DNA of 64,000 nucleotides, taken from Simmondsia chinensis (Eukaryota > Streptophyta > Magnoliopsida > Caryophyllales > Simmondsiaceae). The first letter of the stretch is position 1, and each line of letters begins with the position of its first letter. The position numbers were made by a program, and so were the translations under genes. Shown here one piece after another: positions 1-11,769 of this stretch. The notes under the pieces were generated by a model. That model was given only the letters and a program-made list of their open reading frames with translations. It had not been told where the DNA came from and searched no databases. Where the stretch lies: contig JAGTTD010000011.1 in the NCBI GenBank assembly GCA_018398585.1, forward strand, positions 4,029,001-4,093,000, in the 5' to 3' direction.

Positions 1-1897
1 TCTTCAATGAGGATGTGATGCCCTACATTAAAGAACAAATGAGAGATAGTTCAGTTGTTAGGACTTTTAACCCTAACTTGTATGATTTAAAAGTTAATCC
101 ACCTAACCCAATAAACCTAAGAATTGGACCTGAACATAACTTGGATGAACCCGAACGAGATAATGTTGTAACTGTCCCTAAGAGACCTGAAACAGAACCT
201 AACATACTTGAAAATGATGTCCAGGACTTAGAAACTTATCAATTGGCTAGAGTTAGGATGAGAAGAGAGATTAGAGCTCCAAATAGGTATGATTTTGGTG
301 ATTGTATTGCCTATGCTCTAAATATTGCTTTAGAATACGTCGAAATCAAGCCTTTGTCCTATAGTCAAGCTATCAATAGCAAGCATTCAACAGAGTGGCT
401 GAATGATAGGACTATTGAAATGGAGAGCTTGAGAAAGAACAAGACTTGCGTTTTGATCCCTAAGCCTAAGGGTAAAAAAAATAATAGGTTCTAAGCAGAT
501 TTTTAGGGTTAAAGAACCTGAAACTCCGAAGGGTTTACCTAGGTTTAAGACCAGATTAGTAGCCAAAGGCTTTACTCAAAAATAGGGAGTTGATTATACT
601 TAGATTTTCAGTCCTATAGTGAAACAAGCTACTATACGTGTTATTATGTGTTTAACTGCATTATATGATATGATTCTGCATCAAATGGATGTTACTACTG
701 CTTTGTTACATGAAGAACTTGAGGAAGAGATCCTCATTTCTCAACTTGAGGGGTTTATAGAACCCCAGCAATCTGATTGTGTTTGCTTGCTCAAAAAATA
801 TCTATACGGGTTAAAACAATCACCCAAATAGTGGTACAAAAGATTTCATTCTTTTATGACTGATAATTATTTTGTTAGGTCTGTTCATGATACTTGCTTT
901 TATTTCAAGAATATTGACTATTTGTATGTAATTTTCCTACTGATATATATGGATGATATGCTCTTAGCAAGTAGGTCCCAGGAGCAAATTTCAAATCTAA
1001 AATTGAGGTTGAATGGCTCTTTCGATATGAAAGACATGAGAGAGGCTAAGAAAATCTTAGAAATAGACATTGTTAGAAACTGGTGAAACATAATAGTCCA
1101 CTTGAGTCAAAGCCATTATTTAACTAAGGTTTTGACAAGGTTTAACATTTATGATTCTAAAACTTTTAAACTACCCATGGTAACTTAGTATCAATTTTCA
1201 ACAAAACAATGTCCTCAAATAAAACAAAAAAAAGCTTAAAATGAGTATTATTCCATACGCTAATGCTATAGGGTCATTAATGTACTCAATGACCTATACT
1301 AGGCCAGATTTAGCTTTTCCCATGAGTGTTCTATTAGGATATATGTCAAATCCCTGTAAAGTTCATTAGGATGGTGTTTAATGGTTATTGAGATACGTTA
1401 GAGGAACCATAGATTTAGGCCTAACCTTTGGTAGAGATCAAGGAGACCTTAAGCTAATTGGATATGTAGATTCTGATTTTACTGGTGACCTAGATAGAAG
1501 AAGGTCAAACTCTGCCTATATTTTTACTTTAATTGGTGGAACCATTAGTTGGAGGTCAAAGTTATAGTTTTTAATTTCACTTTCAACTACATAATCTGAA
1601 TTGTTGCTTATATCAAATGCAGTTAAAGAAGCAATATGGTTGAATGGCTTATTAATTGAAATTAAGCTTGACCAAGGATCACCCAAAATTTATTCAGATA
1701 GTCAATCTGCTAGTGCCTTATGTAGGAATCCAGTTTTTCCTGATAGAACTAAGCATTTGGTTGTAAGAAGATACTTTAACATGGACCAACTTGATGATAA
1801 CCAAATTGAACTACTCAAAATTGATACTGAAGATAACCCCGTTGACATGGGTACAAAGACGCTTCCTTTGGAAAAGTTTAAACGTATGTATTATTAA
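1..1897 (+). pseudogene. Ty1/copia pol relic (RT-RNase H), 5' end outside window
   Basis: Translated pieces show the C-terminal half of a Ty1/copia polyprotein. A linker region covers 15-494. Reverse transcriptase follows at 500-1090, with the motif QMDVTTALLH and the catalytic block YMDDMLLASRS. RNase H lies at about 1260-1897, with the YSDSQSA and RTKHLVVRRYF blocks and an end typical of the family. The pieces lie in different frames: one shift falls near the A-run at 475-482 and another between about 1090 and 1600. Several in-frame TAG/TAA codons interrupt it, for example near 589 and 601. The element is dead. LTR, gag, protease and integrase would lie left of the window. Confidence 0.9.
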
Positions 1898-2001
1898 GCG
1901 TGTCCAAATGGAATGGAACCTGGGGTAAAGAGTTTGTGAAAATGCTCCTTATTTCTAGGTAGAATCCAGTGGTTAGTTCATATAAATACCAATGTGGAGA
2001 T

Positions 2002-2991
2002 TGTTGTATCCTAATTGGTAAGTATATGACCTAAACCATGCTTAATAGTGCAGAGATTAGGCTTAAAATGAGATTAACTACTAATAGGATTATTACAAAA
2101 TATAAAACGCAACACTTGGTATTAAAGGGCTAAGTAAAACATTGCATTTTGGTGTGTGTGCTTAGTTTTTGAATTTGGTTTGAAGGGTATTGTCTATATT
2201 ACCCCTACTCAAATGTACTAATTATTAAAATACCTTGTACTACCTACTACCCTAAGTTGTACTACACTGATCGAAGCTGCCTGTTAGTTGTACTTCATTG
2301 CCTGTGTACTATTCTTTAGCTGGATACTACAAACTCGCTTGAGAAGCTTTCCAAAGATTCATCTCAGTCATCCATTTTGGGACACGTGTTCTCTGTTACA
2401 TTGAATTGAGATGGACGGAGATGATGAGGTCTCTGGGGCAGCACACGGATTGAGCTATGGGGTATATAAGCCGTGATTTTAGGGTTTTAGAGAAGCGGTA
2501 TTCATTTTACTTTGTTTGTCCCCTCTTCCCTCTGGTTTCCTCCCTCCCATGCATTCATACAAAACCCTTACTAAAATCGAACCTCTGAGATAAATCCATG
2601 AAGATTCCAAGCTCGTAAGCCTACGATCCATGTAAGATTCAGCTACTGGAGAGGTGTATCATCGATTTAGGGTTAGATCTTTAGTTTCTATCTTAGAATC
2701 TAAAGAAAGAGTCTGTAAATCTTGAGTTTTGGTGTTGCATGTACTAGATTCGAGTTGTAATTGGTTGTAGTTAGTTGTAATTTGTAATAATTACCACATT
2801 AATAGTAAAGATCTCTCTTGGACAGGAAGCTGAGGACTAGGACCAATTAGGGATTGAACCTCACTAAAATCTTGGTATTCTTTGCATTATTCTTGCCTTA
2901 GTTTCAGAGATTTTGAGTCTATAAATGCGTTTTTTGCTTTGTGCTACTTGTAACTTGTTTATCTTTAGTAGTCTCACTAAAAACGTTGACA
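2002..2991 (+). repeat. Probable 3' LTR of the copia relic
   Basis: About 100 bp after the RNase H stop there is a purine-rich tract (AATGTGGAGA, 1991-2000) followed by TGTTGTATCC, the usual polypurine tract/LTR junction of plant copia elements. A TATA-like GGTATATAAG lies near 2461, as expected for the LTR promoter. The 3' limit is a guess: GTTGACA at 2985-2991 is the best CA terminus before an unrelated inverted repeat begins. The partner LTR is outside the window, so the boundary cannot be proved here. Confidence 0.4.
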
Positions 2992-2996
2992 ATTAC

Positions 2997-3465
2997 CTAG
3001 ACACCCTTACATTTCAATATATAAATTGAGGTACCCTGAGTTTTGAATATTTTATCACCTAAGTATTCTATGTCAGTATTTGATGATGTTTTGTAATAAT
3101 TTTGACCAATTTAAAAATGCTAATGGAATACATTATTATTATAATCTATATAAGTTATGCCAATGTTTTTATCAAAAGTTTAGTAAATTGCGATACAATA
3201 TTAACTGAATATTGATGTAAACTACCTAGATATTACTAAAATTATATGTCATATTATCATTTTTGGGCAAAAAAACAAATCCTAATGAAGATACTAATAT
3301 ATTGTCGGAAGTGTATTCAATTTGAGTATTTTCTAACAAAAATCTATCAAATTTCAAAAAAAGGATATCTGATTAATAAAATTTTACAACTTTAGGGTAC
3401 CTAAGTAATAAAATGTTTGAACCTCAAGATATCCCATTTATATATTGAAATATTGGAGTACGTAG
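2997..3465. repeat. Inverted-repeat element (MITE-like)
   Basis: About 65 bp at 2997-3062 recurs inverted at about 3398-3465; both arms contain TTTCAATATATAAAT and a TTGAGGTA/TACCTCAA-like core. The spacer is AT-rich and non-coding. A third partial copy of the arm follows at about 3466-3510. No clean target duplication was found, so the superfamily is unassigned. Confidence 0.5.
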
Positions 3466-3669
3466 GTGATAAATATTCAAACATCAAGATATCTAAGTGA
3501 TAATTTTTCAATCAACTATAAAATTATAATTTTAGTTTTAATTTTAATTTAGATAGAATTAGAAATAGCATATAATTATGAACAAAAAAGAAAATAGCGT
3601 GTAATTGAAATTTTAATGTTTGGCTAATTAAACAATTTAAAGTTGGAATTGAATTTCTTAATTAATTGT

Positions 3670-4340
3670 CTTGGGTTTGGGGTCAATAAAATTGGATCAT
3701 TCTAGATTTCGGGTCAATTAAGGTGGGGCTTTGGTCGAATCAAGTCATTCCAGGAACGGGCCATGTCAAGTTTTAGATCAACTTAGGTCGGATTTTAGTT
3801 TGGTTGGATCATATCAAGCTCAGGTCGCTTGACTTTTGTGTTAATTAGGTGCATTTATTTTGAGATTTCAGTTAGCATGAGTCAAGTTTGAGTGGGTAGG
3901 GTAATCATAGGCTCAAGCCATCTTGGTTTCGAGTAAATCAAGCTGTGTCGCTTCCACTTTTGCGTTATCTGGAATTAGGTCAAATTTAGACCAGATTGAG
4001 TCGAGTCGGGTTAGTTTTAGTTTGAGTCATTTATAGATTTTGCGTAAATTATATTGGGTAATCTTTTGGGTCAACTTAATTGCGCCACATTCAAGTTAGG
4101 TTCGAGTCAGGTATGGTCATTTAGGGCTTGAGTCATCTCGAATTTTGGATCTATCGGGTTGGGTCATTCCCAACTTTGAACTAGATCATGCTAGGTTTAC
4201 ATCGGGTTAGGCCAACTCTGGTTCGAGTCATTCAATTTTGGTCATTTGAGCTTCAAGTCAAATTTAGGTTCGGTCAGGTTTTTCGGTCTCAAGTCATCTT
4301 GGCTTTGAGTCAATCAAGGTGAGTTATTTTAAGTTTAAGA
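3670..4340. repeat. Degenerate low-complexity repeat (GGGTC/GAGTCA-rich)
   Basis: This stretch is a loose array of short units resembling GGTTCGAGTCATTT and TCAAGTTAGGTC, with spacing too irregular for a clean period. No ORF of note. It fills most of the gene-free DNA between the copia LTR and the hAT element at 4847. Confidence 0.4.
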
Positions 4341-4547
4341 TTAATAGAGTTAATGTAGAATTACAACACCTCCCTCTCACCACACTTTTAGTTGAAACCC
4401 GATTCCATGTAATTGTATTGTGGAATTGTAATTCCAATAGCAGTAACTAAAATCGAACAATTGGAGTTGTTGACACCAATTTCAGTTACAGTTTTAATTC
4501 CAAGCTTCAAGTTCATGCGTCAAATAAGGTGTAAAAGCAAGTTTTTG

Positions 4548-4786
4548 AGCCCGTGTTTGTTATTTATTTATAGTTTTGGTTTTTAGAAAATTAAAAATTA
4601 TGTTTAAAATTAATTTTTTTTAAATTTATGTATTTTAGTTTTCACTTAAAACATAGAAAAAAATTTAAAGTGAAAAACTGAAAACTATAAAAAGAAAAAA
4701 AAAACATAAATATTTCTAAAACCTAATTTTTGATTTTTCGAAAACAAAAAGATTCAAACAAAAAATCAAACCAAACTCACCCTCTT
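4548..4786. repeat. AT-rich inverted-repeat element, possible hAT-type MITE
   Basis: The left end GAGCCCGTGTTTG and the right end, read on the other strand as GAGGGTGAGTTTG, form imperfect terminal inverted repeats around a self-complementary AT-rich interior. No target duplication was established. Confidence 0.3.
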
Positions 4787-4846
4787 AGGGTTAGACATGG
4801 TAATAGCCAATAGGGTTAGTAAAACCCGTTACCCTTAGATACATAT

Positions 4847-5535
4847 TAGGGTGTTCATGATTTAGATAACCGTACCAGAAAGTATTTCAGTTTGGTTAAC
4901 CGTAACCAAAATACTCAAAAATCTCGAACCGTTACGATCACTGAAAAGATCAGTTAACTGACTTTCGGTAAAGTGGTAATTTGGTTCGGTTACGTCGGTT
5001 AACCGGTAACAGGAAAAGTAATTCACCGTCTCTTTTATGTTATACGAGCTATCTTCTTAATAGTTTGTAAATGTCCAAAAAATACATTAAACGTAAAAAT
5101 ATTCAACAAATTATGAGCTTATAATACAATTCTAAAAATTAAACATACAATATCTTATTTTAAACAATATGTGAGCAAGCAAGTAGCACTAAACTATGGC
5201 AACATAGTACTTAATTAGTATTTGTGATATAGCAATAAGGCACAAATACTCCATGATAGGAGATGAATTAGGAAAAAAGATAAATTTAATCATACTTTAT
5301 AGAAGAGTCATTTATATGATAGAAAAACATACTTAGTAAACAATATAATATTATAAACTCGTGGAAATATATACATGATATATATTATTTCGGTAAATCG
5401 GTTAGCCGAAATGGACAAAATCACTAACCGTTACAGTCCTGAATTACCTCAATCGAACCAAAAATTCGGTATGGTTAACCGCATTTACGGGTCGGTATTT
5501 TTGGATTTCGGTTACGGATTTTTTGAACACCCCTA
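4847..5535. mobile_element. Non-autonomous hAT element, 689 bp
   Basis: Ends are TAGGGTGTTCA and TGAACACCCCTA, typical hAT terminal inverted repeats. Flanks are ATACATAT (4839-4846) and ATACACAT (5536-5543), an 8-bp target duplication with one mismatch. Subterminal regions are rich in GGTTAACCG-type palindromes at both ends. No transposase is encoded. Flanking DNA on both sides (4795-4846 and 5536-5610) resembles the GGGTATGGGGCGG hAT family seen at 32.6 kb, so this element appears nested in an older hAT relic. Confidence 0.85.
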
Positions 5536-5667
5536 ATACACATGACAATACCCACCACGGGTATGGGGCGGCTATGGGTATAGTGTCTTACCTATCTCGC
5601 TTCGAGCCATACTCACTCCTATTTGTATATAGTTGTTCTCAAATTAAAAAACATGTGCTCAATTTGA

Positions 5668-5775
5668 CTACTACAAGGCGGGACAAAAAACATGCCGGGC
5701 CAGCTACTACAAGTCAGGCCAAAAAACATGCCGAACCAACTACTATAAGGCGGACCAAAAACATGCCAGTCGACA
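5668..5775. repeat. Short tandem repeat, three ~36-bp units
   Basis: Three consecutive units begin CTACTACAAGG, CTACTACAAGT and CTACTATAAGG, and each contains AAAAACATGCC. The open frame here only reflects the repeat. Confidence 0.65.
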
Positions 5776-5829
5776 GGACAAGGCAGTCAAAATCGTATGC
5801 AGTGATCAAACCTATTACTTGCAATGTAT

Positions 5830-7030
5830 AAAGTATCATGTGACATTAAACGAACATAACTTTTTATTTGTAAGAAGCTATAGAGCGAGTCACATATCAA
5901 AATGAAGCTCTTGAAGTGTTCTATGCAACCATAATAGTTTCTCATATTTTTGACTAAAGAAAAGGTAACAAAGACATGATGGGCGTTTTCCTAGCACGGT
6001 TGTATAACTTGACCCTGAGGGTTAAAATAAGCATAACTTTTAATTCTTGAGGAGTTACAGGTCAAATTTCTTATCAAAATGAAGTTCTCGAAGATTTCTA
6101 TGTAACTCGGATAATTTCTCGAATTTTTGATGAAATAAAACATATAAAAGACTAGATGGACATTATCCACACGTAGTGGTTAGGTAACTTACCTTATAAT
6201 TTATAATGGACATAACTTTCAATCCATGAAGAGTTACGGATTGAATTACATATCAAAACGAAGCTGTTGAAGAGTTCTAGGTACTTATGATTATTTTTCA
6301 AATTTTTGATCAGAAAAAGTATATAAAAAGTACATAAAAGATTAAGTGGACGTGCGTCTCTGGTTTTAGTTATGTAACTTACCTTGTAATTTAAAACGGG
6401 TATAACTTTCAATCTATGAAGAATTATGGATCAAGTTATATATCAAAATGAAGCTCTTAAATAGTTATAGGTTTCCATGATAACGTTTCAAGTTTTTGAT
6501 CAAATAAAGCATATGAAAAAAAAGAAGTGGATGTGCGTTGCGGGTACAGGCTAGGTAACTTACCTTGCAACTTAAAACAGGCATAACTTTCAATCCGTGA
6601 AGAGTTACGGATCGAGTTATATATCAAAACGGAGCTTGCGAAGAGTTCTAAGCTCTTATGATTATTTTTTAAATTTTTTATCAAAGGAATTATATAAAAT
6701 ATGAAGTGGGATTTCGACCAGCGTGTTTTGGTTAGGTAACTTACCTTGCATCTTAAAACGGGCATAACTTTCAATCCGTGAAGAGTTACAGATTGAGTTA
6801 TATATCAAAACGAAGCTTGTGAAGATTTATATGCTCTTATGATGAGTTTTTTGAATTTTTTATCAAGAAAAGTATATAAAAGATGAAGTGGGCGTTCGAC
6901 CCGCATGTTTTGGCTCGGTAACTTACCTTGCAACTTAGAACAGGCATAACTTTTAAGCCGTGAAGAATTATGGATCAAGTTATATATCAAAACAAAGATC
7001 ATGAATAGTTATAGGAGTCTATATTGATAT
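5830..7030. repeat. Satellite-like tandem array, ~181-bp monomer, ~7 copies
   Basis: The landmark CATAACTTT recurs at about 5855, 6032, 6211, 6401, 6582, 6763 and 6945, spaced 177-190 bp. Each monomer also carries GGTAACTTACCTTGC, GAGTTACGGATCGAGTT and TATATCAAAACGAAGC in the same order. Central monomers (6401-6945) are the most alike, and the array decays toward its left edge. Short minus-strand ORFs across it are repeat artefacts. Confidence 0.85.
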
Positions 7031-7282
7031 TTCAAATTTTGATCAAAGAAAAGGTAAAAAAAGGGTATAAAGGATGCAGTAATACTTGATTTCATACAAG
7101 CAAATTCCATTGTAAGTTCATGAATGTTAGAGATCCTCTTTGGCGACTTTGCTTGAGTAGGCTCATTCTTATTGAAAAAAATGTCAAAGAGACCAAAAAA
7201 ACTGAAAATTAACTTACTTGATACTAAAAACATTTGAGTTTTATAGGAAACACCAATCTAGGCGTGAGTTTATGATCCCTCC

Positions 7283-8100
7283 CACAGACGACGCCAAAAT
7301 GTTTATGATGAATTTGGTCAGTGTGCTTATACATTATTTTGGAGTTTTATATGAAGTGTGGTTCATAAAGATGAGCTAAACTCAAACTCTATCGACACAT
7401 CCAGCTTGAGATTCCTTGCAAGATTCAAACAAACGGTTAGAGGGGCCCGTGGGGTAATCCACAGGGGACCCCTCTAATGCTCAAGTCAGTATCAATCTCA
7501 TGAAATAATAATGAAAGCAGGTAGTAAATAAACATAATAGATGTAAAATACTTAGCATAAGAGGAGTACGAGGCTTGAACGATTATTGCTCTGTAGAGGT
7601 GATCGTGGGAAGAGGGAGAAAGGGGCATGTGAGGTGGAGAGGGCCTCCCTTCCTCTTCTCTCCTCCTTTTTCTCCTATGCCTCCCCTTTTGTGAGAGGAG
7701 GAGGGGTGTATATATGGGAAAAGATTGAGGCTGGTTTGCCTACAAGATGTTCGCACACCTTTAGGTAGTGCAAGTGTATCTGTTCATGCTTAACCATACT
7801 GTTTTGACCATTCAGTAGCTAAGATGCCTTGTTCTTTGGACACCTTGTGGTTGATTAGGCTTCTTTATGTGGCTGTACCTTCCTTTATTCTTTGCCCCTA
7901 CCTTATTCCTTGCCTGCCAATCATTATCACCCGTTATACATGGCTCACCCCATTTTCTGGGTGGATTACTTACTAATCGGGTGTGTGTATATGGGGCATG
8001 TGATCCTAAATAAGTATAACCTTCAATCCTTTTACAACTAGTTGATCCGCATAAATTATTCGCCTACCAAGTTGCCTATATTATAAACAATAGGGTGTTC
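7283..8100 (-). repeat. Possible LTR and primer-binding-site relic of a minus-strand retroelement
   Basis: Read on the minus strand, 7283-7302 gives TGGCGTCGTCTGTGGGA, close to a primer-binding sequence used by some plant gypsy elements. It directly follows a possible LTR end whose plus-strand start is TGTTTATGATG at about 7301. A minus-strand TATA-like tract lies near 7708-7720. The other LTR boundary and any partner LTR were not found, and no coding domains are visible, so this is tentative. Confidence 0.25.
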
Positions 8101-8454
8101 AAGTCAAAGGTTTGTGAAGAACTTGAGGATGTGGTAAGCTCGTACAACCTTTTATGAGTGGTAAATGTGTGATAAGTTGCTTTCAAAGTTTCCAGAGGAT
8201 GTTAGCAATAAAAATGACCTACTCAATGTAATATATTCAATAAGTGGGCTTCACCTTTTCATGACCACATTAAGGTTAACTTTGACCTTGTTTGTACTTC
8301 GTTTTTACATTCTTGTTTTTTAGTTTCAATTTGTTGTTTGTGCTTGTGCTTGTCCTTCCTTCTCTGGTCCCTGTTTCCTTACGGGTGTCCTAGGCCTCGC
8401 TTTGGTAGAGTGGCCTGCCTTGTATCGCTACCTTGTCGCTAATTATTAAAAAAA

Positions 8455-8760
8455 GGTTAAACTTTGACATTATGAGATTGCTAACAACTCTGCTACAAGT
8501 AATGCAATTCATGATCAAATGTACAAAGCTTTTGAACTTAGGATTCTCTCATATTTATTTAGAATGTGATAATGCGACGATGATTCATGCTTTTTTTTTT
8601 TTGGGAGATAACACCCATTTATCATGCTTGCTATGTAAAGTTTATGCGAAGTGAACAGCCATGGGGCAACAAATCAGGTAGCCAAATTGAGTCATTTTAT
8701 TTCCTCCATGGCTGAGTGGTATCTCTATATAGATGCCTAATCGTGTAATGTCTTTATTTC
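8455..8760 (+). pseudogene. LINE-type RNase H-like relic
   Basis: Translation contains GFSHIYLECDNATMI, matching the central block of plant LINE RNase H-like (RVT_3) domains. Further on, in another frame and with stops, is a tail like NQVAKLSHFISSMAEW. It is truncated and interrupted. A plus-strand LINE fragment is the best reading. Confidence 0.45.
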
Positions 8761-8769
8761 AAATGCTTC

Positions 8770-9797
8770 TTAATGCTTTTTTCTTGCATATCTAATAAAT
8801 TGATAGTAAGAAATATCAATCTCATATATAAAAAAAAAGAAGTAATTTAATATAATATGGTACTTCACAATATTTCTTTTCTTTTTCGATAATTTAAATA
8901 TAAGCCCCAAGAAGCACGATTGTGCAAGAGAGGGATAGAAGACAAACCAGAAAAACCCTAAACACCTAGGTAGTAGGCTGTCCACAACTAGACACTAAAA
9001 CAAACAAATGCCTTAGGACAAACCTAATGCTAAAGGCACACAAAAAAAAAAAAAAAAAAAAAGCCAAAAGAGCACGGAAAAGAGCTACCTCCAAAAAACA
9101 CACCCACGAAAGCTTACCCCAATGACAAACAAAACGATTAGGCCAAGGAAGCCCAAAACACCTGAGACAGATCCCAATTGGACTACGATACTTTACAAGA
9201 ACAAATCAAGACAGCTGTTTAATACACTTTAATAAGATACCTTATTCGACGACTTACTCTTTCTTGATCCTCTTTACGACTAATTCATTTTGTTCTTTTG
9301 GTTTATCTCCGTGAACTGACTTACCATGATAGAGTCATCATATCAAAGTTCAATCCAAGTTTTTTTACCTACCTCCCATGTTTCTTTAGCGTAAACCAAG
9401 TCACCTTCATCAAAATCTTCATTTTCTTCCTTGGCTCTGTCCCTATCACTTTTCTCTTGTTTCTTCGACTTGAGCTTCTTGCGAGCCTTCTTTTCTTTAC
9501 TAGAGTCGCTTTCCATGTCCTTCAAAAATTATTGAAAAGCTTTTTTTTTTGCCTAGTCTTTTCTTCTCATGATTCTTGGCTCTCCTACCTTTTCAAGATG
9601 TTGAGTCGTTAGGGACCTTAGGTGAACTCTTTTTCTACCTGCTATGTTTGTTTCTTCCAGAGTATTGAGATTTGAATAAAAATTAGCTGCATCTTCACCT
9701 CTCCTCTCCTCCACATCATTACTCAGAGATTGTTAAAACTGCTCTTTATCACTTTGGACAAGATCAATAGAAGTGGATGCACATTCTCTATTACATA
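8770..9797. other. Intergenic, nothing recognised
   Basis: AT-rich DNA with a 20-base A-run near 9041-9062. A small minus-strand frame at 9343-9525 is rich in Lys/Glu and could be a decayed ORF, but it matches no family I recognise and has no supporting context. Confidence 0.4.
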
Positions 9798-9856
9798 ACG
9801 TATAATTTTTTAATCTAATATAATAAACATTAAATAATATAATAACATTAAATAGC
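9798..9856. repeat. Left copy of a ~60-bp direct repeat flanking the nested elements
   Basis: The stretch containing TAATTTTTTAATCTAATAT and AAACATTAAATAATATAA recurs in the same orientation at 11040-11100, on the far side of the 9904-10961 element. Confidence 0.7.
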
Positions 9857-9903
9857 ACACATTTTTTAATCTAATAGTACACATTTCTTAGTAATTCTTT
9901 TTA

Positions 9904-10961
9904 GGGTAAATACATATTAATCCCCTAAAGCTTAGCGTAATAATTTTTTAGTCCAAAAATTTTATGAAATAATTTATTAATCCACATGTTTTAGTGTAAT
10001 TATTGTAAAGTTCAATTTTAGATAAAACAAAGTGCAGGAAAGACAAAAAGACACTTGTACTCTTATTCAAAATGATGTCATTTTTTCAAATTTAGTATTT
10101 TTCTTGAATTTCTTTAATTTTACATGTCAGCTTTGGTCGAAATACTGATGTCATACACTTGGAATTGGGCTAAAAAATAATTACACTAAAACTTGTGGAC
10201 TAATAAATTATTGGGTAAATTACAGAAAATTCCTATGACTTTTGCTTCAAAAACAGAAAACCCCCCTCACAAATAAAATTACTCATTAAACCCCCTCATT
10301 TTTAAAAAAATTATTACTTTGCCCCCAAACAACCTTTTTTGACCATTTTGCCCATCAAAATAAAATAGTTAAGTATTTAATTTTATTTTTAGATAGAATT
10401 TTTATGTTTTGAGGGAAAATAAGAATTCTTTTCATATTTACAGTAAAAAAAGGACTTTTTATATTTATAAAAATTATTATTTTAATTAATTATATAGTAG
10501 TTATATTATAATATCAACAAAAATATCATATTTTATCTTATAATATTTTTTATAAAAATTTTAAAAATATTTTTTTATCTTCGGTACGTATAATATTATT
10601 ACTATAATTAACTAAAATAATTATATTTGTTATAAATATATAAAATTTTCTTAATTCTATTACAAAAATATAAAATGTTTCTAATTTTTGCCTAATAATA
10701 TGAAATTTTCTTCTAAAAATATAATTAAATATTTAATTTTCTCACTTTTGAGGGGCAAAATGGTCAAAAAAGTTTCATGGGGTTAGGGGATAAATTTTTA
10801 AAAGTGAGAGGGTTTTGTAAGTGCTTTTATTTGTGAAGAATTTTCTGTTTTTGAAGCAAAAGACATAAAATTTTCTATAATTTACCATAAATTATTTTAC
10901 AAAATTTCTAGATTAAAAAATTATTACACCAAACTTCTAGGTACTAATACGTAATTTATTC
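9904..10961. mobile_element. MULE-like non-autonomous element (outer), interrupted
   Basis: The left end GGGTAAATACATATTAA pairs with the right end TACTAATACGTAATTTATTC as terminal inverted repeats, and longer internal inverted similarity (AATTATTACAC blocks) extends inward. TTCTTTTTA occurs immediately outside both ends (9895-9903 and 10962-10970), a perfect 9-bp target duplication typical of Mutator-like elements. No ORF. It is split by a second element at 10213-10886; without that insert the outer element is about 370 bp. Confidence 0.8.
10213..10886. mobile_element. MULE-like non-autonomous element (inner), 674 bp
   Basis: Starts GGGTAAATTACAGAAAA and ends TTCTATAATTTACC, with long imperfect inverted arms of about 130 bp carrying AAACCCCCTC / GAGAGGGTTT and GCCCATCAAAA-type blocks. 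ATAAATTATT is present on both sides (10203-10212 and 10887-10896), a perfect 10-bp target duplication. AT-rich interior without coding capacity. Confidence 0.88.
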
Positions 10962-11039
10962 TTCTTTTTATTTTAACAAACATTTTTAAGTTATACATAA
11001 ATAATCGCATGTTGCTCAAAAAAAAAAAAAAAATCGCAT

Positions 11040-11100
11040 GACTTATAATTTTTTAATCTAATATGATAAACATTAAATAATATAATAACATTAAATAATT
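11040..11100. repeat. Right copy of the ~60-bp direct repeat
   Basis: Near-identical to 9798-9856, including TAATTTTTTAATCTAATAT. With its partner it brackets the nested MULE-like elements. Confidence 0.7.
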
Positions 11101-11358
11101 AAATATCTATATTTTTATCATTAATCATAAAAGGATGTTGTTAGTTCCGATGTAGAAGATATTATTAACAGAGCAACGATACAACCTGTAATAAATAATA
11201 ATTATAAATTTTTATAGAGTTATTCTAATGTTAACATTTTTACTCAAAAATTAACACTACTGATCGTCAAATTGGTTAATATATAATAAATGTGTAAACT
11301 ACCATATTGAACTTTCTTATTAATTTATTAAGGATTATTCACTTCAAAGGCCCCGTTA

Positions 11359-11690
11359 CTTTATTCATTATGTCAATTTAATTATTATACTTTTATTTGT
11401 ATCAAATTTATTCTCTACACTTGTAATATTGTGTCAATTTGATCCTTACAGTAAAACTTCTGTTAAACTATTAATGAAATTTTTAATTGCTCGGATACGA
11501 GTAAGATTAAATTGAGTCAACGTGTAGATCTATAGTATGTTACTTATATCTAATATGATTATATCATTAAAAATTATATTATTAACTTAACTTTAATTTA
11601 ATCATATAATTAAATTGACATAATATAAATTATAAAAATATTAAATTAATATAATTAAAAATATAAGGATTAAATTTACATAATAGGTCC
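11359..11690. repeat. AT-rich inverted-repeat element, copy A
   Basis: The left arm (CATTATGTCAATTTAATTA) is inverted relative to the right arm (GGATTAAATTTACATAAT). The same family, with the same arm sequence and the internal ATTGTGTCAATT and TAATTAAATTGAC blocks, occurs at about 63502-63800. It lies immediately upstream of the chaperone promoter. Confidence 0.6.
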
Positions 11691-11751
11691 CGTTTATTAA
11701 TGATGAATAATAATATTCATTTTGCCCTGGAGTCTCTCTCTCCCTGTGGAG

Positions 11752-11767
11752 TATTCCAGAAAGCTCT
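11752..11767 (+). promoter_or_regulatory. Candidate heat-shock element
   Basis: TATTCCAGAAAGCTCTAG contains alternating TTC-nn-GAA-nn-CTC units at 11754-11766: two perfect HSF half-sites and one imperfect. It sits at the 5' edge of the chaperone transcript region. Family members are stress-inducible in other plants; binding here is inferred only from the motif. Confidence 0.35.
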
Positions 11768-11769
11768 AG

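Noticed and set aside
6194..7233. Series of minus-strand ORFs with similar Ser/Leu-rich peptides
   Set aside because: They repeat with the 181-bp satellite period; repeat artefacts, not a gene family.
9343..9525. 60-codon Lys/Glu-rich minus-strand ORF
   Set aside because: Short, low complexity, no start context or neighbours; not supportable as a gene.
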